Source: Conchocele bisecta (taxonomy: Eukaryota; Mollusca; Bivalvia; Lucinida; Thyasiridae). Taken from it: a DNA stretch of 64,000 bases. The first letter of the stretch is position 1, and each line of letters begins with the position of its first letter. The position numbers and the translations under genes were made by a program. The stretch spans positions 86,344,208 through 86,408,207 of the forward strand of contig CM055271.1 of the NCBI GenBank assembly GCA_029237695.1, written 5' to 3'. Of the stretch, positions 35,251 to 47,175 are shown one piece after another. Below the pieces are notes generated by a model, which made no database searches, was not told the origin of the DNA, and saw only the letters and a program-made list of their open reading frames with translations.

Positions 35251-36770
35251 GCGGCTCATATGGTAATGTATAAGAAACGGCATTACTCATTTCTTATACA
35301 ATACTTTGAACTGCAAATATATGTATATATACATGACAGTACGCACATACTTGTCTTCCATACCAACATATTTGAAAACGTAGCTCTTTGGCGGCCATTT
35401 TGAAAAGATAACCGCCATACATTGAAAAGGTATTAGGTGTTTCTGCTAGTAAGATGCAGAATATCTATTTTCCCGATCTTCTGAGCAATGTATATGGTCA
35501 TCAGTTCAATCATATCCATATCATTATTCGGACACCAAGAATGCATGAAGTTCCGTGACCTTGAAATGACCTTGAATGTGGTTTAAAAAAATGCCACCCG
35601 GAGTATTATACATTCAAGTTCATAAAATCATCGGGTGCCAAAAATTAACACGAGGTGCCGGATTCGTAGACGTATAGGTACATTTGCTCCCGGACTATAA
35701 GTAAATTAACAACGATCTGACAAAGTCGGACTTCTTAAATGTGTAAATATTGGAGACCTGTGCATCTGTGCAGTCATATCAGTGTCTGCAATAATTGCAA
35801 ATATACTTGTAATATTGCTATACATTCATATAACCATATTTACAAGTGGTCATTTTAAAGAATATTTACATTGTTATCAAACGGCAATCGTACGGCTGAT
35901 TCAATGTGATATTTTTGAAAGTCGCTAAAATTACGTGACACCGTACACGTAAGTGGTAGCAAATAAAGATACAAATCAGTAAAATCAAAAACCTGGTTTT
36001 GACAGCACATGAGAATCGTCTACATTGGAGACGATTCGCATGTGCTGTCAAAACCAGGTTTTTTGTAGGCTACGTCCCTGTGGCCCGTTTCACTAAACTT
36101 CGTACGATTAAAATGTTCGTAAGCTTCTGTAAATTGCACATTAACAATGTTTTCTTGTTGACAATTATTGAATTTACTTTTATTGAGCATAGGCTGCATA
36201 TGCATGTGGTACAATACCAACACACTAAATACTAAAACATGGTTGGCCCAGTGTTACCATGATACGATATGTCAGGAGCCGCGTGTATTTGGCATTACCA
36301 TGTTACATCTATGATAAGCTTATTTTTCTGAAAATTTCCAAATTGTATTTTTATGTTGATTTTCGAAACATTCGACAGGTGAAACAGTAAATTAAATTAA
36401 TTTATCCAGAATACGTGAAATATACAGCGAATTTGCATGGTTACTTTCGGTTACTTTCGGTTACTTTCGCTCTAGGCAAACGCAGAAAGTTGAGTTCGTG
36501 TTTCCAGATTAACGTTTTTAGTTAAATAAAACAATTTAAAATATTCGGCTTATTTTTTCTGTACGTGTCAAATCGCAAACTTTCAAAGGAATAATGCATT
36601 GATCATCCAAATAGTTCTTCCGGTCCTGATTAACAAATAACATTTATAGTTTACTTAGCGCCCGGCAAGCATATTTAACGTATGACTATAAAGTCTATGC
36701 TACTTACTGAATTTAATTGATGCACTAGACCGGGCAAATATTGTTCTTGTTTGTATTATCATGACTACAT
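35251..36770. other. AT-rich non-coding sequence with a palindrome
   Basis: No gene is supported. A near-perfect palindrome lies at 35990-36066 (AACCTGGTTTTGACAGCACA and its complement around a short spacer). GGTTACTTTCG-type 11-mers are repeated three times at about 36438-36470. Confidence 0.6.
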
Positions 36771-36777
36771 ACGTCAG

Positions 36778-37079
36778 TAGCCTATTTCATCAACATTGCA
36801 AAGTATACTTTAGTAGCAAAGTATACTTTGAGGGAGAAATTTTCAATTTTATGATAAATTTATTAATTTTTATTGTACTGAATTTATTACATTATCACAG
36901 CCAATTTGGCTGTGATAATATAATAAATTCAGTATAATAATTCTGCATACTTTTAATCATGAAATATATGCATTTGTTAGTTCAATGAAATAATGCATTT
37001 CAGGAAAAATAAATTATTACTCCCTCAAAGTATACTTTGCTAGTAAAGTATACTTTGCAATGTTGATGAAATAGGCTAC
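36778..37079. mobile_element. Palindromic MITE (GTAGCCTATTTCA family), copy 1
   Basis: The 302-bp element has long inverted arms starting GTAGCCTATTTCATCAACAT, each arm containing two AAAGTATACTTT boxes, and a central CACAGCCAATTTGGCTGTG hairpin. Other copies are at 38257-38562 and 44508-44778. Confidence 0.88.
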
Positions 37080-37745
37080 AGGGCTTCAATCTTTACACCG
37101 AACAATTAGCGGCAATTTGTGTTCGAAATATGGATGGGACCATTACTCAGTTCAGTGTGTCCGTAGTGTGGAGCAATGTAATTATCGCAGCTTTACCGAT
37201 TAGAATGCAGATTCCCTGCTCCCAGTCGGTTTGACGAGAATTATTTTTTTCTTACTGGTGAAGATACAAGTACATACATCTTAGAATCTAACTTCAGTAC
37301 AGGTCATTTGATTCATGACACGTATTCATACACCATAATAATATGTGTCATAGATTATCTTTTCGAGTTGACCATCAGTCGGTAACTGCCTTCATCTGAC
37401 TGTTTCATTTGTATGCATAAAACGTTTATGTGAAGTGTAATCCAGACATCATTTCCATTTTTCGATAAAAATATGTACTTCAGAGTATGATAATTTGAAG
37501 GATTGTACAATTCCATAACAATAATGTAAACGTGTGTGTGCAGATAATGTGCATATAAATGTGTCCCACGTGGTGGGTAAAATGTACCGTTGACAACTTC
37601 AGGACGCTATGCTGAACATTGGAATCAGAAATAGAAAATGTTACAAATTAACAGGTATTCAACATGTTCAATACATTTATAGGAATTGTGATTTTACAGT
37701 GACACGTATAATAAATACACAAGTACATATATTACATATTATGTT
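37080..37745. other. No gene or structured feature seen
   Basis: AT-rich sequence without a supported frame or repeat. Confidence 0.4.
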
Positions 37746-37749
37746 CAGG

Positions 37750-38010
37750 CTTAATTAGGAGCTAATAACTCCTAATTAGGAGATAGTAAGTCATAATTAG
37801 GAGACACTAAGTCCTAATTAGGAGATACTAAGTTATAATTTAACTCCTAATTAGGAGATACGAAGTCCTAATTAGGAGATAATAAGTCCTAATTTAACTC
37901 CTAATTAGGAGATATTAAGTCCTAATTAGGAGAAACTAAGTCCTAATTTAACTCCTAATTAGGAGATACTAACTCCTAATTAGGATATACTAGCACCTAA
38001 TTAGGAGATA
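37750..38010. repeat. Array of about 11 palindromic CTAATTAG units
   Basis: The core CTCCTAATTAGGAG (or a one-sided variant TCCTAATTAGGAGATA) recurs about eleven times with spacers of roughly 8-18 bp such as ATACTAAGT. TAATTA is the core site for many homeodomain proteins, but the array also has the look of a minisatellite. It lies about 1.6 kb upstream of the reductase start codon. Confidence 0.9.
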
Positions 38011-38256
38011 GAAATAGTTTAGTATTGACACCAGGACGCTTCCATAGTTGTGACCTTATTTGCCTGACTCAATATGGGCATAATGTACTGCCTTGTCATA
38101 CTCCGCGTGGTGTGCAAACAACTACATACTTTATCGCCCGTTGGCATAGTGCCTGTGCAATGGGATGACGCACCCTCGTACATCATTATGTGTGATTAAA
38201 TAAATGGCTGTGTCTGGAGAACTGGGGCCTACGGGATTTGCTACCAGTGTAGATCC
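38011..38256. other. Unannotated spacer ending in a bivalve-type repeat fragment
   Basis: The last 45 bases (GGAGAACTGGGGCCTACGGG ... GTGTAGATCCAG) match fragments at 60520-60560 and 63370-63410. Confidence 0.5.
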
Positions 38257-38562
38257 AGTAGCCTATTTCACCAACATTGCAAAGTATACTTTTCTAGCAA
38301 AGTATACTTTGAGGGAGAAATTTTCAATTTTAGGATAAATTTATAATTTTTTATTATACTGAATTTATTACATTATCACAGCCATTTTGGCTGTGATAAT
38401 GTGATAACTTCAGTATAATAATTCTGCATACTTTTAATCATCAAATATATGCAGTCGTTAGTTCTATAGAAATAATGCATTTCAGGAAAAATAAATGATT
38501 ACTCCCTCAAAGTATACTTTGCTAGAAAAGTATACTTTGCAATGTTGGTGAAATAAGCTACT
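38257..38562. mobile_element. Palindromic MITE (GTAGCCTATTTCA family), copy 2
   Basis: It has the same arms and AAAGTATACTTT boxes as 36778-37079, with a central CACAGCCATTTTGGCTGTG. A CCAG...CTGG context flanks it. Confidence 0.88.
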
Positions 38563-38737
38563 GGTAACCTATTCTGGTCCATAATTTGCATGTACTAGCT
38601 GTGTTTTTGTATTCTTGTGCTGGGACAAAGGATTGTATGTCCATGGCTTGTGAAAATTCTTAACCCTTAGAATGCGGGAAACGAAAATAGTCGTCTGCTG
38701 ATAATTCATATTTTGTCTTTTCTCTCAGTAAAAACAT

Positions 38738-38802
38738 GGTTTGGCAGCATTTTAGAATCATTTCCATTTGAAATGATTCTAAAGAGCTGCCAAACCAAGT
38801 TT
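38738..38802. repeat. 65-bp palindrome
   Basis: AACATGGTTTGGCAGC...ATTTCCATTTGAAAT...GCTGCCAAACCAAGTT forms a long hairpin. Confidence 0.8.
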
Positions 38803-38909
38803 TTGATGAGAAAGGAAAAAATAAAAAAAAAAAATATTCAGCAGACGACACATCTGCACAGTGTGATTAGAATACACACTATTTCGTCCCCATCCAGGCA
38901 CAGTCATAA

Positions 38910-39345
38910 ATGAGACACCTGCGTAATTTCATTAAATACGTTTACAAAATTTACAATAATTTTCATTAATAAAGTCAAAAGTTGACATGATAATTCCGCA
39001 TGTACTTGGAGAATTTTGTCAATTTTTGACGCCATTTCCAGAAAATATTGTAAATTTTGTAAACGTATTTCATGAAATACGCAGATGTCCGAAGGTACAA
39101 ATTCACATGGCGCGTCTGAAATGCGTCGGTTTTGTACCGTCGGACATCTGCGTAATTTCATGAAATACGTTTACAAAATTTACAATATTTTTCATAAATA
39201 AAGTCAAAAGTTGAAAAAAAAATCAGAGTACATGCGGAATATTCCGCATGTGCTCTGAAAAATTTTGTCAACTTTTGACGCAATTTACGGAAAATATTGT
39301 AAATTTTGTAAACGTATTTCATGAAATTATGTCCGAAGGTACAAA
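38910..39345. repeat. Palindromic MITE-type repeat, two tail-to-tail units
   Basis: CTGCGTAATTTCATTAAATA and TTTCATGAAATACGCAG bound a first palindrome (38920-39085), and a second begins at 39145 and ends near 39335. AAATTTACAATA/TATTGTAAATTT and GTCAAAAGTTGA/TCAACTTTTGAC recur in both. A related copy is at 60755-60920. Confidence 0.75.
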
Positions 39346-39623
39346 TTCACATGGCGTGTCTGAAATGTGGCGTATGGTATTGGTGCCCAGTCCCGCTCCT
39401 TATCGACTATCAAACTCCTGTAGCCGGAATGGATGTAAAATGTTTTGTTGGAATCATAATACATATTTGAATGGTGAATAGTGTAGACCCTGATCAGATT
39501 GCGCCAATGCGTAGGCTGATCTGGGTCTACAATAGTCACATATGCCATAGCCGGGTTTTTCTAATCACAGCCACGTATACGGCTTTTGTATATGAGTACA
39601 CACAACTGATTGCTGCGTTCAAC

Positions 39624-39681
39624 ATGGCGGCTACATTTCGATTCGATGGAAAAAGGGCTCTCGTTACAGGGGCTGGCCAAG
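39624..39681 (+). CDS. L-xylulose reductase (DCXR-like), exon 1
   Basis: The ATG lies in GTTCAACATGGCGGC, followed by 19 codons ending RALVTGAGQ and one base of the next codon; the donor is AAG|GTCAAG. This is the N-terminal strand and first half of the TGxxxGxG cofactor loop of a classical short-chain dehydrogenase/reductase. The DCXR family reduces L-xylulose and dicarbonyl compounds with NADPH and usually has about 244 residues. Phase and motif continue correctly into 44319. No TATA box stands out just upstream. The start is chosen because family members begin about ten residues before this motif. Confidence 0.88.
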
Positions 39682-40002
39682 GTCAAGTATATCATTTTAA
39701 GGAATAAATCCATGGTCGGTTGCGTTTACTTCAGTATGAAAAATATTTGGTCTGTTTAAAGTGCGTCGAATACTACTCGCAAACTTTAAAAAGACCAAAT
39801 ATGTTTCATTCGACAGTAAACGCAAGGTCTCAAGGTTTTATTTCTTATATTTACATGTATTGAACACATATATGAGCCGCGTCACGAGAAAACCTACAAA
39901 GACAAAGAAAGACAAACCGGCAAGTTCATGTACCAGCAGGTATAAACGTGTACGCGTGTACGGCGGATTCGGTATGCGGATTTATTCTTTTTGATTCTTT
40001 AC

Positions 40003-41233
40003 TGTCCATGTATGTCATTTCTGTATTGATTAACTGGTTGGTTCATTGGGCTATACGACAGTTTAGCAAATACAGATGGGAATACACCTGTAAATGGGGA
40101 GGACAATACGTTCAACATTAAAGGTACATGCCCACTCAGTAGGCACACACTGTTCTTTATATATAGTTTTGTATATTCTGTAGATATGAAATGTTCAGGC
40201 AAAATAAGCGTTCATTTCACCATAAAACCCCACGTACTGATTGGAATTACTATACAATTTATATCAGATGTAAATTTCCACACTGATATCAGGGGCGATA
40301 ATAGTGTTTCCTTAAAATATTAACGGACATTACTATTTATTCTCTGTATTAATGTGTTGATGTGTAATGATCATACTTTATAATCTGCCGAAATATTATT
40401 TGTTCAGGTGACGCAATTAATTAGTATAAATAATTAAATGAAAAGTCATTTAAAAAATGGCACCCTGATTGTTTGTAAACCTTATACATTCAAGTTTATA
40501 AAAACACAGGGGGCCATGAATTAACACGAGGTGCCGGAATCTTATATATATACCTACAATTGCCCCTGGACTAGAAGGCAAACCGCCTAACTTTAGTTTA
40601 TCGAACTCCTGTAGATAAAACGTTTATTTATAGCCAAATTGCAAACCGCCTAACTTTAGTTTACCGAAGTCTTATAGTTAAAACGTTTATTTATAGCCAA
40701 ATTGCAAACCGCCTAACTTTAGTTTACCGAACTCTTGTAGTTAAAACGTTTATTTATAGCCAAATTGCAAACCGCCTAACTTTAGTTTACCGAACTGTTG
40801 TAGTGAAAACGTTTATTTATAGCCAAATTGTGTTATTTCGCTATATTTAAAGTTTTCAACAGAGATAATGGCCAAAAATGAAAAATTATCCGGTTGATGT
40901 AATTTGGAAGTGATACAACAAATTTCGCGTTTGTAGATTATATAATATAGGAGAAAAGGGTGGTTACAAACATTTTCACAAACTAATGGATAACCAATAT
41001 ATAGCCGATCTATAAATAGATCGGCTAATAAAAATGTCATGCCTCATTTGCATATGAAAATAGCCTAATACCACCGCGAGTCACTATGAGTAAAACAAAT
41101 ATTACTAAATTATTATATCTCTATAGCTGGCACTCCTAATGTTGTAGAACTAGTGGAATGGTGACACAATTATACACTTATTTAATTCCTATAAAGAATA
41201 CTTTGTGCCTACTGAGTGGGCATGTACCTTTAC
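40003..41233. mobile_element. MITE of the ATGCCCACTCAGTAGG family with nested insertion
   Basis: The left part 40003-40437 and right part 41038-41233 match the intact copy at 34030-34655. About 600 bp between them is an insertion that includes a 63-bp tandem array (40578-40830) and a small TAGCCGATC...GATCGGCTA palindrome (40992-41031). Confidence 0.75.
40578..40830. repeat. Four tandem units of about 63 bp
   Basis: Each unit runs GCAAACCGCCTAACTTTAG ... AAAACGTTTATTTATAGCC. Units differ at only a few positions. Confidence 0.92.
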
Positions 41234-41464
41234 ATACATTAAAACTAGTGCATAGTCGATGGCGCGCCATATAATGTAATTGAATGTAATCTGTAAGACG
41301 AATCGGCACATATTGTTTTTCTCCGGAAAACCGTTGATCTGACATCACGCTTATTCAAATTAAAAGAAAATATGGATTGGGTTTGTCAGCCGAATACAGC
41401 TGACTAGGTATTTTTCATGTCGGCTGTACTCGGGCACCTGTATGTTTTCTGTCTATGTCACGCT

Positions 41465-42840
41465 AACCTTTATTTGAATGCGACAAGTCTTAACTTACTA
41501 TATCGATAATCCAATATGTAGACACACCCAGATTAATCTGCATGAATTTATAAAACAATGTCAGTGGCGGATCCAGGATTTCACCAAGGGGGGGGGGCAC
41601 ATGGAACTTGAACGAGGTATGCTCGTTCGTCGACTGACGGAGCGAGGGAGTTGGCTAGGGGTCAGGGGGCATGCCCCCCGTACAATCTTTGAATTGAGGA
41701 AGCCATTATACTGCATTGTTTTCATATATTTGAAGATCATAACATTCATAACAGTCCATAAAATCGTAAAAAAAAATCAAGTAAAAAAAAAATCGGGGAT
41801 TTCAGAAAGGGGAGGGGGGGGGGGATGGGTGGGGCCCAGGCCCCCGGGGGGTCCCTCCCCTCCCCCCTGATTCCGCCTCTGAATGTGTTATGTACATATG
41901 CATATTGCATCATATTTATGCAAGTCTTGGTTTACAGATGTTCTTCTATGGAAAACGATTTAATTCGTATTGACAATACTCTCCGCACTGTTTGTCGCAA
42001 ATTTAAAACTCACGTGGAGATGAACTTTCGGCACATGCGAAATATAATGTTTGATCATGTCCAGCCGTGTGCAAACGTTTGCTGTGGCACTCGGGAACTG
42101 TTTGAACACCAAGGCCGCAGGTCGCGGTTCAAACAGTTCCCTGAGGGCCACAGCAAACGTGTGTACACGGCTGGACATGATCAAACGTTATTGTTACATT
42201 TCCAAAACAAAAATGATGTAATTTGAGCATTATATTCAGTATTTTCAGTGCTTATAAAATCGTCACATTCACGTAGATAATTTTCGGTATGCATATTCCG
42301 GGGCCGCGTCATGAACATCATGAACGTCATGCAGTAGTGACGTCATGACGGCACTTCCGTGTAGTGACGTCGTGAAGGCACTTCCATTACGCGCGGCCCC
42401 GAAATGAGCATTGCCTAAAGCCATATGCAAACAGCACGCGCTATTTGTTTGCACATATGTGCAAACAACGGAAAACATGTAACAATATAAGATATCAACT
42501 TAGGTTTAAACGTGTTTACTGATGGGGGGCCGGTTAGTGCCGACGGCCGGTCAGACCCGACCCCGCTCTAACATGTTTGCAGACATTTGTTACCGCAATA
42601 TCAGCTTGTTACACCGCCTTGTGTTTGTTTTGGGAGTATTACGGTAGCATTTTGTCTTTTGGAGAGTCAACTCGCATTGCAATGAGCGAGTATCGTAGCC
42701 TATTGTTCTGAAACAAGCAACTGAACTTCGAAGTCAGAGTGCAAATCTCAGCGGAAATTACGTCAGCTAAGTTAATGACGTCATATCTTGTGACGTCGCC
42801 AGACTCCCGAAGACAGGTTTTCTCGCGACGCGGCTCAATA
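41465..42840. repeat. Repeat module with two insertions
   Basis: This corresponds to 34656-35250. The first insertion (about 41562-41882) has GTGGCGGATCCAGGATTT and a complementary end GATTCCGCC with long G and C runs. The second (about 42000-42490) includes a 146-bp palindrome (42045-42190, TTTGATCATGTCCAGCCGTG arm) and a GGGGCCGCG-ended palindromic piece (42300-42405) with CGTCATGA and GTGACGTC motifs. Confidence 0.7.
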
Positions 42841-42844
42841 TTAT

Positions 42845-42996
42845 AGTAAATGCATGGTTAGTGCCATCGAATATAAAATATATTCGGTTGAGCTTTAGAC
42901 AGCTTTATTGGGGCGAGCTTTAGCGAGCCCCTATAAAGTTGTCGGGGCGAAACCGAATCTATTTTATATTCGACGGCACTAATCATGTATTTAATC
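42845..42996. mobile_element. Palindromic MITE starting GGTTAGTGCC
   Basis: The arms read GGTTAGTGCCATCGAATATA and its near complement (TATATTCGACGGCACTAATC side), around GGGGCGAGCTTTAGCGAGCCCC. The outermost 11-12 bases resemble those of the different MITE at 59886-60018. Confidence 0.82.
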
Positions 42997-43464
42997 TATA
43001 CCGCATACGAAGCTTAATTGTTTGAACGTGCGTGGCGTCATGTTTCGACGTCATTCCCTCGCCATACGTCACAAATCTATCGACGCCATTCAAAGCAAAA
43101 TGGCGGCGTCCACGCTAGGTAGATTCGGTATTGTATTTGATTAAATATCCGATTTTGTTTGCGATGCGCTTCAATATTGGCTGGCTTTAGACTCCACATG
43201 TGTCATAATAAACATTACAATGATAGTGGACATGTCTGTGTCGTTGGTTACGTCGCATATACTGTAAAAATTAACAAAATTAAGCTGAATCGACGCGATT
43301 TCGCTTTGAAAATTCTCCGCCATCTTGAATGTGCTGTATAGACTGACCGTGATTAGGGTTCAAAGGTGAAACAATAAGGCAAAATACGGCACTTCATGTA
43401 TGAAGGTGACTTCTGATATAAACAGTATTTATTCAACCCTCTGTATTATGCTAGATGGAGCAAT

Positions 43465-44192
43465 GTTTGTAGGAATGAATGGCCTTTTTGTGGAATTTAT
43501 CGGGATATAAACTTGGAAAAGTCGCGGGAATACTGGACGAAACGATGAAAAATTACAATTTTCAAAAAAAAAATTAAAAAACTTTTTTTTTTTCTCTTGA
43601 TTTTTTTTCGAAAATTGTAATTTTTTAAGGCCTCGTCCAGTATTCCCACGACTTTTCCAAGTTTATATCCCCGATAAATTCCACAAAAAGGACATTCATT
43701 CCCTATAACTCCAGCATTTTAAATAAATTCATCAAGAAAATATGTTTATTTTCCGTTTTCTTAAGAATTATTTTAACTGCGCCTGACGGTTACGGAAAGT
43801 AGTTCGGCATTGGAGTTTACTTGTATATAAATTTTGGACAGAGACTTGCTACGGACCAATCAAATGTTAGGGAATTGTGTAAATATGTTTGTGCTGGAAT
43901 TATTGCGGTATAATTCCAGCACAAAAATATTTACACAATTCCCTAACATTTGATTGCCCCGTAGCAAGTCTCTATCCAAGATTTACATACCAGTAAACTC
44001 CATGCCGAACTACTTTCCGTTAACCATGAGGCGCAGTTAAAATAATTCTTATGAAAACGGAAAATAAACACATTTCCTTGATGAATTTATTTAAAATGCT
44101 GGAGTTATAGGGAATGAATGTCCTTTTTGTGGAATTTATCGGGGATATAAACTTGGAAAAGTCGCGGGAATACTGGACGAGGCCTTCCGGCC
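43465..44192. repeat. 570-bp palindrome with a third partial arm
   Basis: The main arms are about 43622-43895 and 43918-44192, meeting at TGCTGGAATTATTGCGG. A further inverted partial copy of the outer arm lies at 43480-43560, separated by an A/T-homopolymer stretch (43561-43620). Part of the centre matches 7285-7325. Confidence 0.85.
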
Positions 44193-44318
44193 TTCGGTGG
44201 TTTATGGTTTATTTGTGTAAGTAGCTATCAGTTTATCAGTAGGTTTTTTTTATTTCCGTTGACTTTACATGGGCCACAAGGAGGGTACAGCAACCTTAAG
44301 TATACTGTTTACGTGCAG

Positions 44319-44416
44319 GAATCGGACGGGGTATCGCCACGAGATTGTATGAATGCGGTGCAGAGGTTGTCGCCCTTAGTAAAACACAGGCGCACTTGGA
44401 CAGTCTAGTAAAAGAG
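44319..44416 (+). CDS. L-xylulose reductase (DCXR-like), exon 2
   Basis: The acceptor is GTGCAG|GA and the donor GAG|GTAATA. It is 98 bases long and completes 52 codons with exon 1. It encodes IGRGIATRLYECGAEVVALS, the end of the glycine-rich cofactor loop, the following helix and the second strand, then a segment ending LVKE. The loop (TGAGQGIG across the junction) binds NADPH in this family. Splicing leaves phase 0, matching exon 3. Confidence 0.88.
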
Positions 44417-44507
44417 GTAATAATGAAATGAATCGATATATTTTATTGTAATTGTATTTAGCAGTTAACTGAATGATGCTGTTCATTGACAGAATACGTC
44501 CTTACCA

Positions 44508-44778
44508 GTAGCCTATTTCACCAACATTGCAAAGTATACTTTTCTAGCAAAGTATACTTTGAGGGAGAAATTTTCAATTTTAGGATAAATTTATTAATTT
44601 TATTATACTGAATTTATTACATGATAATGTAATAAAGTCAGTATAATAATTCTGCATACTTTTAATCATCAAATATATGCAGTCGTTAGTAAATAATGCA
44701 TTTCGGGGAAAAATGATTACTCCCTCAAAGTATACTTTGCTAGAAAAGTATACTTTGCAATGTTGATGAAATCGGCAA
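44508..44778. mobile_element. Palindromic MITE (GTAGCCTATTTCA family), copy 3
   Basis: Both AAAGTATACTTT boxes are present in each arm. The central hairpin is shortened compared with the other two copies, and the right terminus is eroded. It lies in intron 2. Confidence 0.85.
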
Positions 44779-45191
44779 CAGAAATAAATGGTACATTCTG
44801 AATTGCCTGTGATTCGCGAGCCTCGCAATTCCTACGCGTTTCATAGGCTTGCTTGTTAACTGGATATCAATATTACGGAGCCCCGCAATGGACGTTGAAT
44901 TCTGTTTTTATTAATTCGTTCTCACCAAATAACACTTCGTTCCCTCAATTTTTGGAAACTGTAGAACCTCGGCAAGCCTCTCGAAATTGCTATGCATTTC
45001 GTAGCCTTGCCTGATAAACTCGATATGAACTGATACTAGCCTGGTGTTCTCTATTTACTCAGGCACCAAAGGATATATCGACTCGGAAACGGTAGGAATT
45101 CCTCGACAAGTCTCGGAATTCCTACGCGTTTCCTAGTCTTGCCTGATAAGCATGATATTAAACGATTCTCTGTTTACTCCAACCAACCCAG

Positions 45192-45346
45192 GCCCCAAAC
45201 GTCCACGCCATATGTGTAGACATGGAGGACTGGGAAGCGACCAGGAAGGCCATAGAACACATCGGTCCCATCCATCTACTCGTGAACAACGCCGCCATAT
45301 TGCTAGATGCGCCATTTCTGGAAATCGGGAAGGAGCAACTGGCAAG
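45192..45346 (+). CDS. L-xylulose reductase (DCXR-like), exon 3
   Basis: The acceptor is CCCAG|GCC and the donor GCAAG|GTTTGA; length 155 bases, phase 0 to phase 2. It encodes ICVDMEDWEAT, the helix leading to LLVNNAAIL (the NNA motif that stabilises the central sheet and catalytic site in classical SDRs), and ends in KEQLA. D-W-E-A-T is characteristic of DCXR as I remember it. The following intron is 15.6 kb and contains the Polinton-like element. Confidence 0.9.
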
Positions 45347-46059
45347 GTTTGAAATAACTGTGGGTCAGTGCCGCCCCTGTTCGCGATTACCATGGTGCTT
45401 TTGTTATATACTTTGTACAGTGAAACCTGTCTAAACTGGACACCAATATTTATTTCACATGTGACCTTATTTTTTTTTTTTTATATGAGTTTTTCTGCCA
45501 TTTATCTCGGATGATAATGTCTGCTCGTGATCGCATAGCACACACCTATTGCTCAGAATGATCAAATGCCCGATTTACAGTGATATAGATGTGTATCGTG
45601 TTAATGATTCATATCATTCATACCAGGTCGCTTATAGCCATATGAATTCCGCTTCCGGACGGTACCGGATGGGGACTTATGGCAAAGCGTCCCCAGGGTG
45701 TCCGGCTTAGAGAGGTTTCACTGTAAATCCGGGATTTGATCGTTCTGAGAAATTGTTGTGTGCTATGCGATCACGAAAAGACATTATCACCGGAGATAAA
45801 TGACCAAGAAACTCATCAAAAATAAGATCGCAGGTGTTGTCTTGGTGTCCGGTTGAGAGAGGTTCCCACTGTAACTCTATGTACAATGTATCTATGCTAT
45901 CTATTTATCATATAAAGATATCCCGATGTCAATGTCAATAACGTGTATATCTGTATGCACTTGCGCGAAGTTCTAATTGGTCACCCTATTCTTGTGATGA
46001 TTTTAGACAAATACAAGATGTCATCAGTATACAAGGTCATTTATATGTGTATTAATTAA

Positions 46060-46472
46060 AGGTAAATGCCCACTCAGTAGACACACAATGTTCTTTATAG
46101 TAATTAAATAAGTGTATAATTGTGTCACTTTTCCACGTTCTAAAAATTACGAGTGCCCGCTATACAAATAAAATAATTTAGTAATATGTATTATATTGAT
46201 AGGGACACGAACAGATTATAAAGTATGATCATTGCACATCAAAAAATATATACAGCTAATACATAATAATGGCCGTTAACATTTTAAGGAAACACGATTA
46301 TCGCCCCTGATATCAGTGTGGAAATTTACATCTGATATAAAATGTATAATATTGCCAATCAATACGTGGGTTAATGGTGAATGAATGTTTATTTTGCCAG
46401 AAAATGTCTCAGATGATGTCTCTAATATAAAGAACAGTTTGTTACTACTGAGTGGGCATGTACCTTTAATTA
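46060..46472. mobile_element. MITE of the ATGCCCACTCAGTAGG family, reverse orientation
   Basis: The left end AAAGGTAAATGCCCACTCAG and right end CTACTGAGTGGGCATGTACC enclose the family interior inverted relative to 34030-34655 (TTATCGCCCCTGATATCA). Confidence 0.82.
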
Positions 46473-46587
46473 TCCCGTCAACACAGTGCGTATATGCCGT
46501 GAAACACGGTGCCGTGAAACATTTTTGATATCCAGTCAATACTATTTTTGCATTTTACAGCCATTTGTAGGTGTTGACGGGATAAAT
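46469..46587. mobile_element. Small TTATCCCGTCAACAC-ended MITE
   Basis: TTATCCCGTCAACAC at the left is inverted as GTGTTGACGGGATAA at the right. The copy at 59776-59875 lacks the left terminus. Confidence 0.6.
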
Positions 46588-46595
46588 AGAATAGT

Positions 46596-46699
46596 AGGTT
46601 AGTGCCGTGAATGGGAAAACATATCTGGCGCGGCACGGAAACGGGATGTGCTCGGCATAGCCTCGCCCATCCCGTTTCCTGAGCCTTGCCAGATATGTC
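46596..46699. mobile_element. Truncated palindromic MITE at the left border of the Polinton-like element
   Basis: The left arm starts GGTTAGTGCCGTGAATGGGA. The right arm stops after GCCAGATAT, about 27 bases short of the complete copy at 59886-60018, and coding-type sequence of the element follows. This marks the current left edge of the element. Confidence 0.75.
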
Positions 46700-47175
46700 A
46701 TCCAATGCATTATATTCCTGTAAACAGTTTTTCATGTTCTTTTGTTGTTTTATTAACAAGTCTAAACCAATTTTCAATTTCAGGGCCATACTTATACTTC
46801 TTTTTTTTTGGAGGCTGTCTCTCAAATGAACCCGAATTACTGGGTAAAAGATGTATTGTATGATGATCCAGATTTGCTAGAAGTTGGTGTAAATGGTAAT
46901 TGTGTGATCTAATGGAAATAGGTGTCGATGTGAACTGAGGTTTCCCACTCAATGAGGGTGTAGAAACGGTGATATAGATCTACGCTAAGTTAACAGGACT
47001 AGGATTTGTAGACATACTAGACATTGAAGAAAATCTTGAAGATTCATTTTGCTTTTTAGTTGTTTTCTTTTTAGTTGTTTTCTTTTGAGATTTTTTATTT
47101 CGTGTTTTCTTTTGTTTTTTAATTGTTTTCTTTTTAGTTTGTTTTTTGGTTAGTTTTCTATTTTCACGTTTTTGT
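46700..47175 (-). pseudogene. Lys-rich protein fragment of the Polinton-like element
   Basis: A minus-strand frame is very rich in lysine (KKKTIKKQKKTRNKKSQKK at about 47060-47150) and then becomes Ser/Pro-rich. After a stop near 46980 an open 80-residue frame ends in PPKKKKYKYGPEIENWFRLV. An alternative overlapping frame (46478-46825) reads through the MITE border. The basic composition suggests a DNA-condensing core protein, which is only inference. The 3' part is probably lost to the MITE or deletion. I do not recognise a family. Confidence 0.4.

Larger units (their letters stand above)
39682..44318 (+). other. Intron 1 of the reductase gene (4.6 kb, repeat-filled)
   Basis: It contains a MITE with a nested insertion (40003-41233), a duplicated repeat module with two insertions (41465-42840), a palindromic MITE (42845-42996) and a large inverted repeat (43465-44192). 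No other gene is supported. Confidence 0.8.

Noticed and set aside
37750..38010. CRISPR-like regular repeat array
   Set aside because: The repeats are short, palindromic and AT-rich with no unique spacers, in an animal genome; it is a minisatellite or site cluster.
41478..41870. 130-codon open frame in intron 1
   Set aside because: It runs through a G-rich repeat insertion and its low-complexity Gly/Pro tail has no family features.
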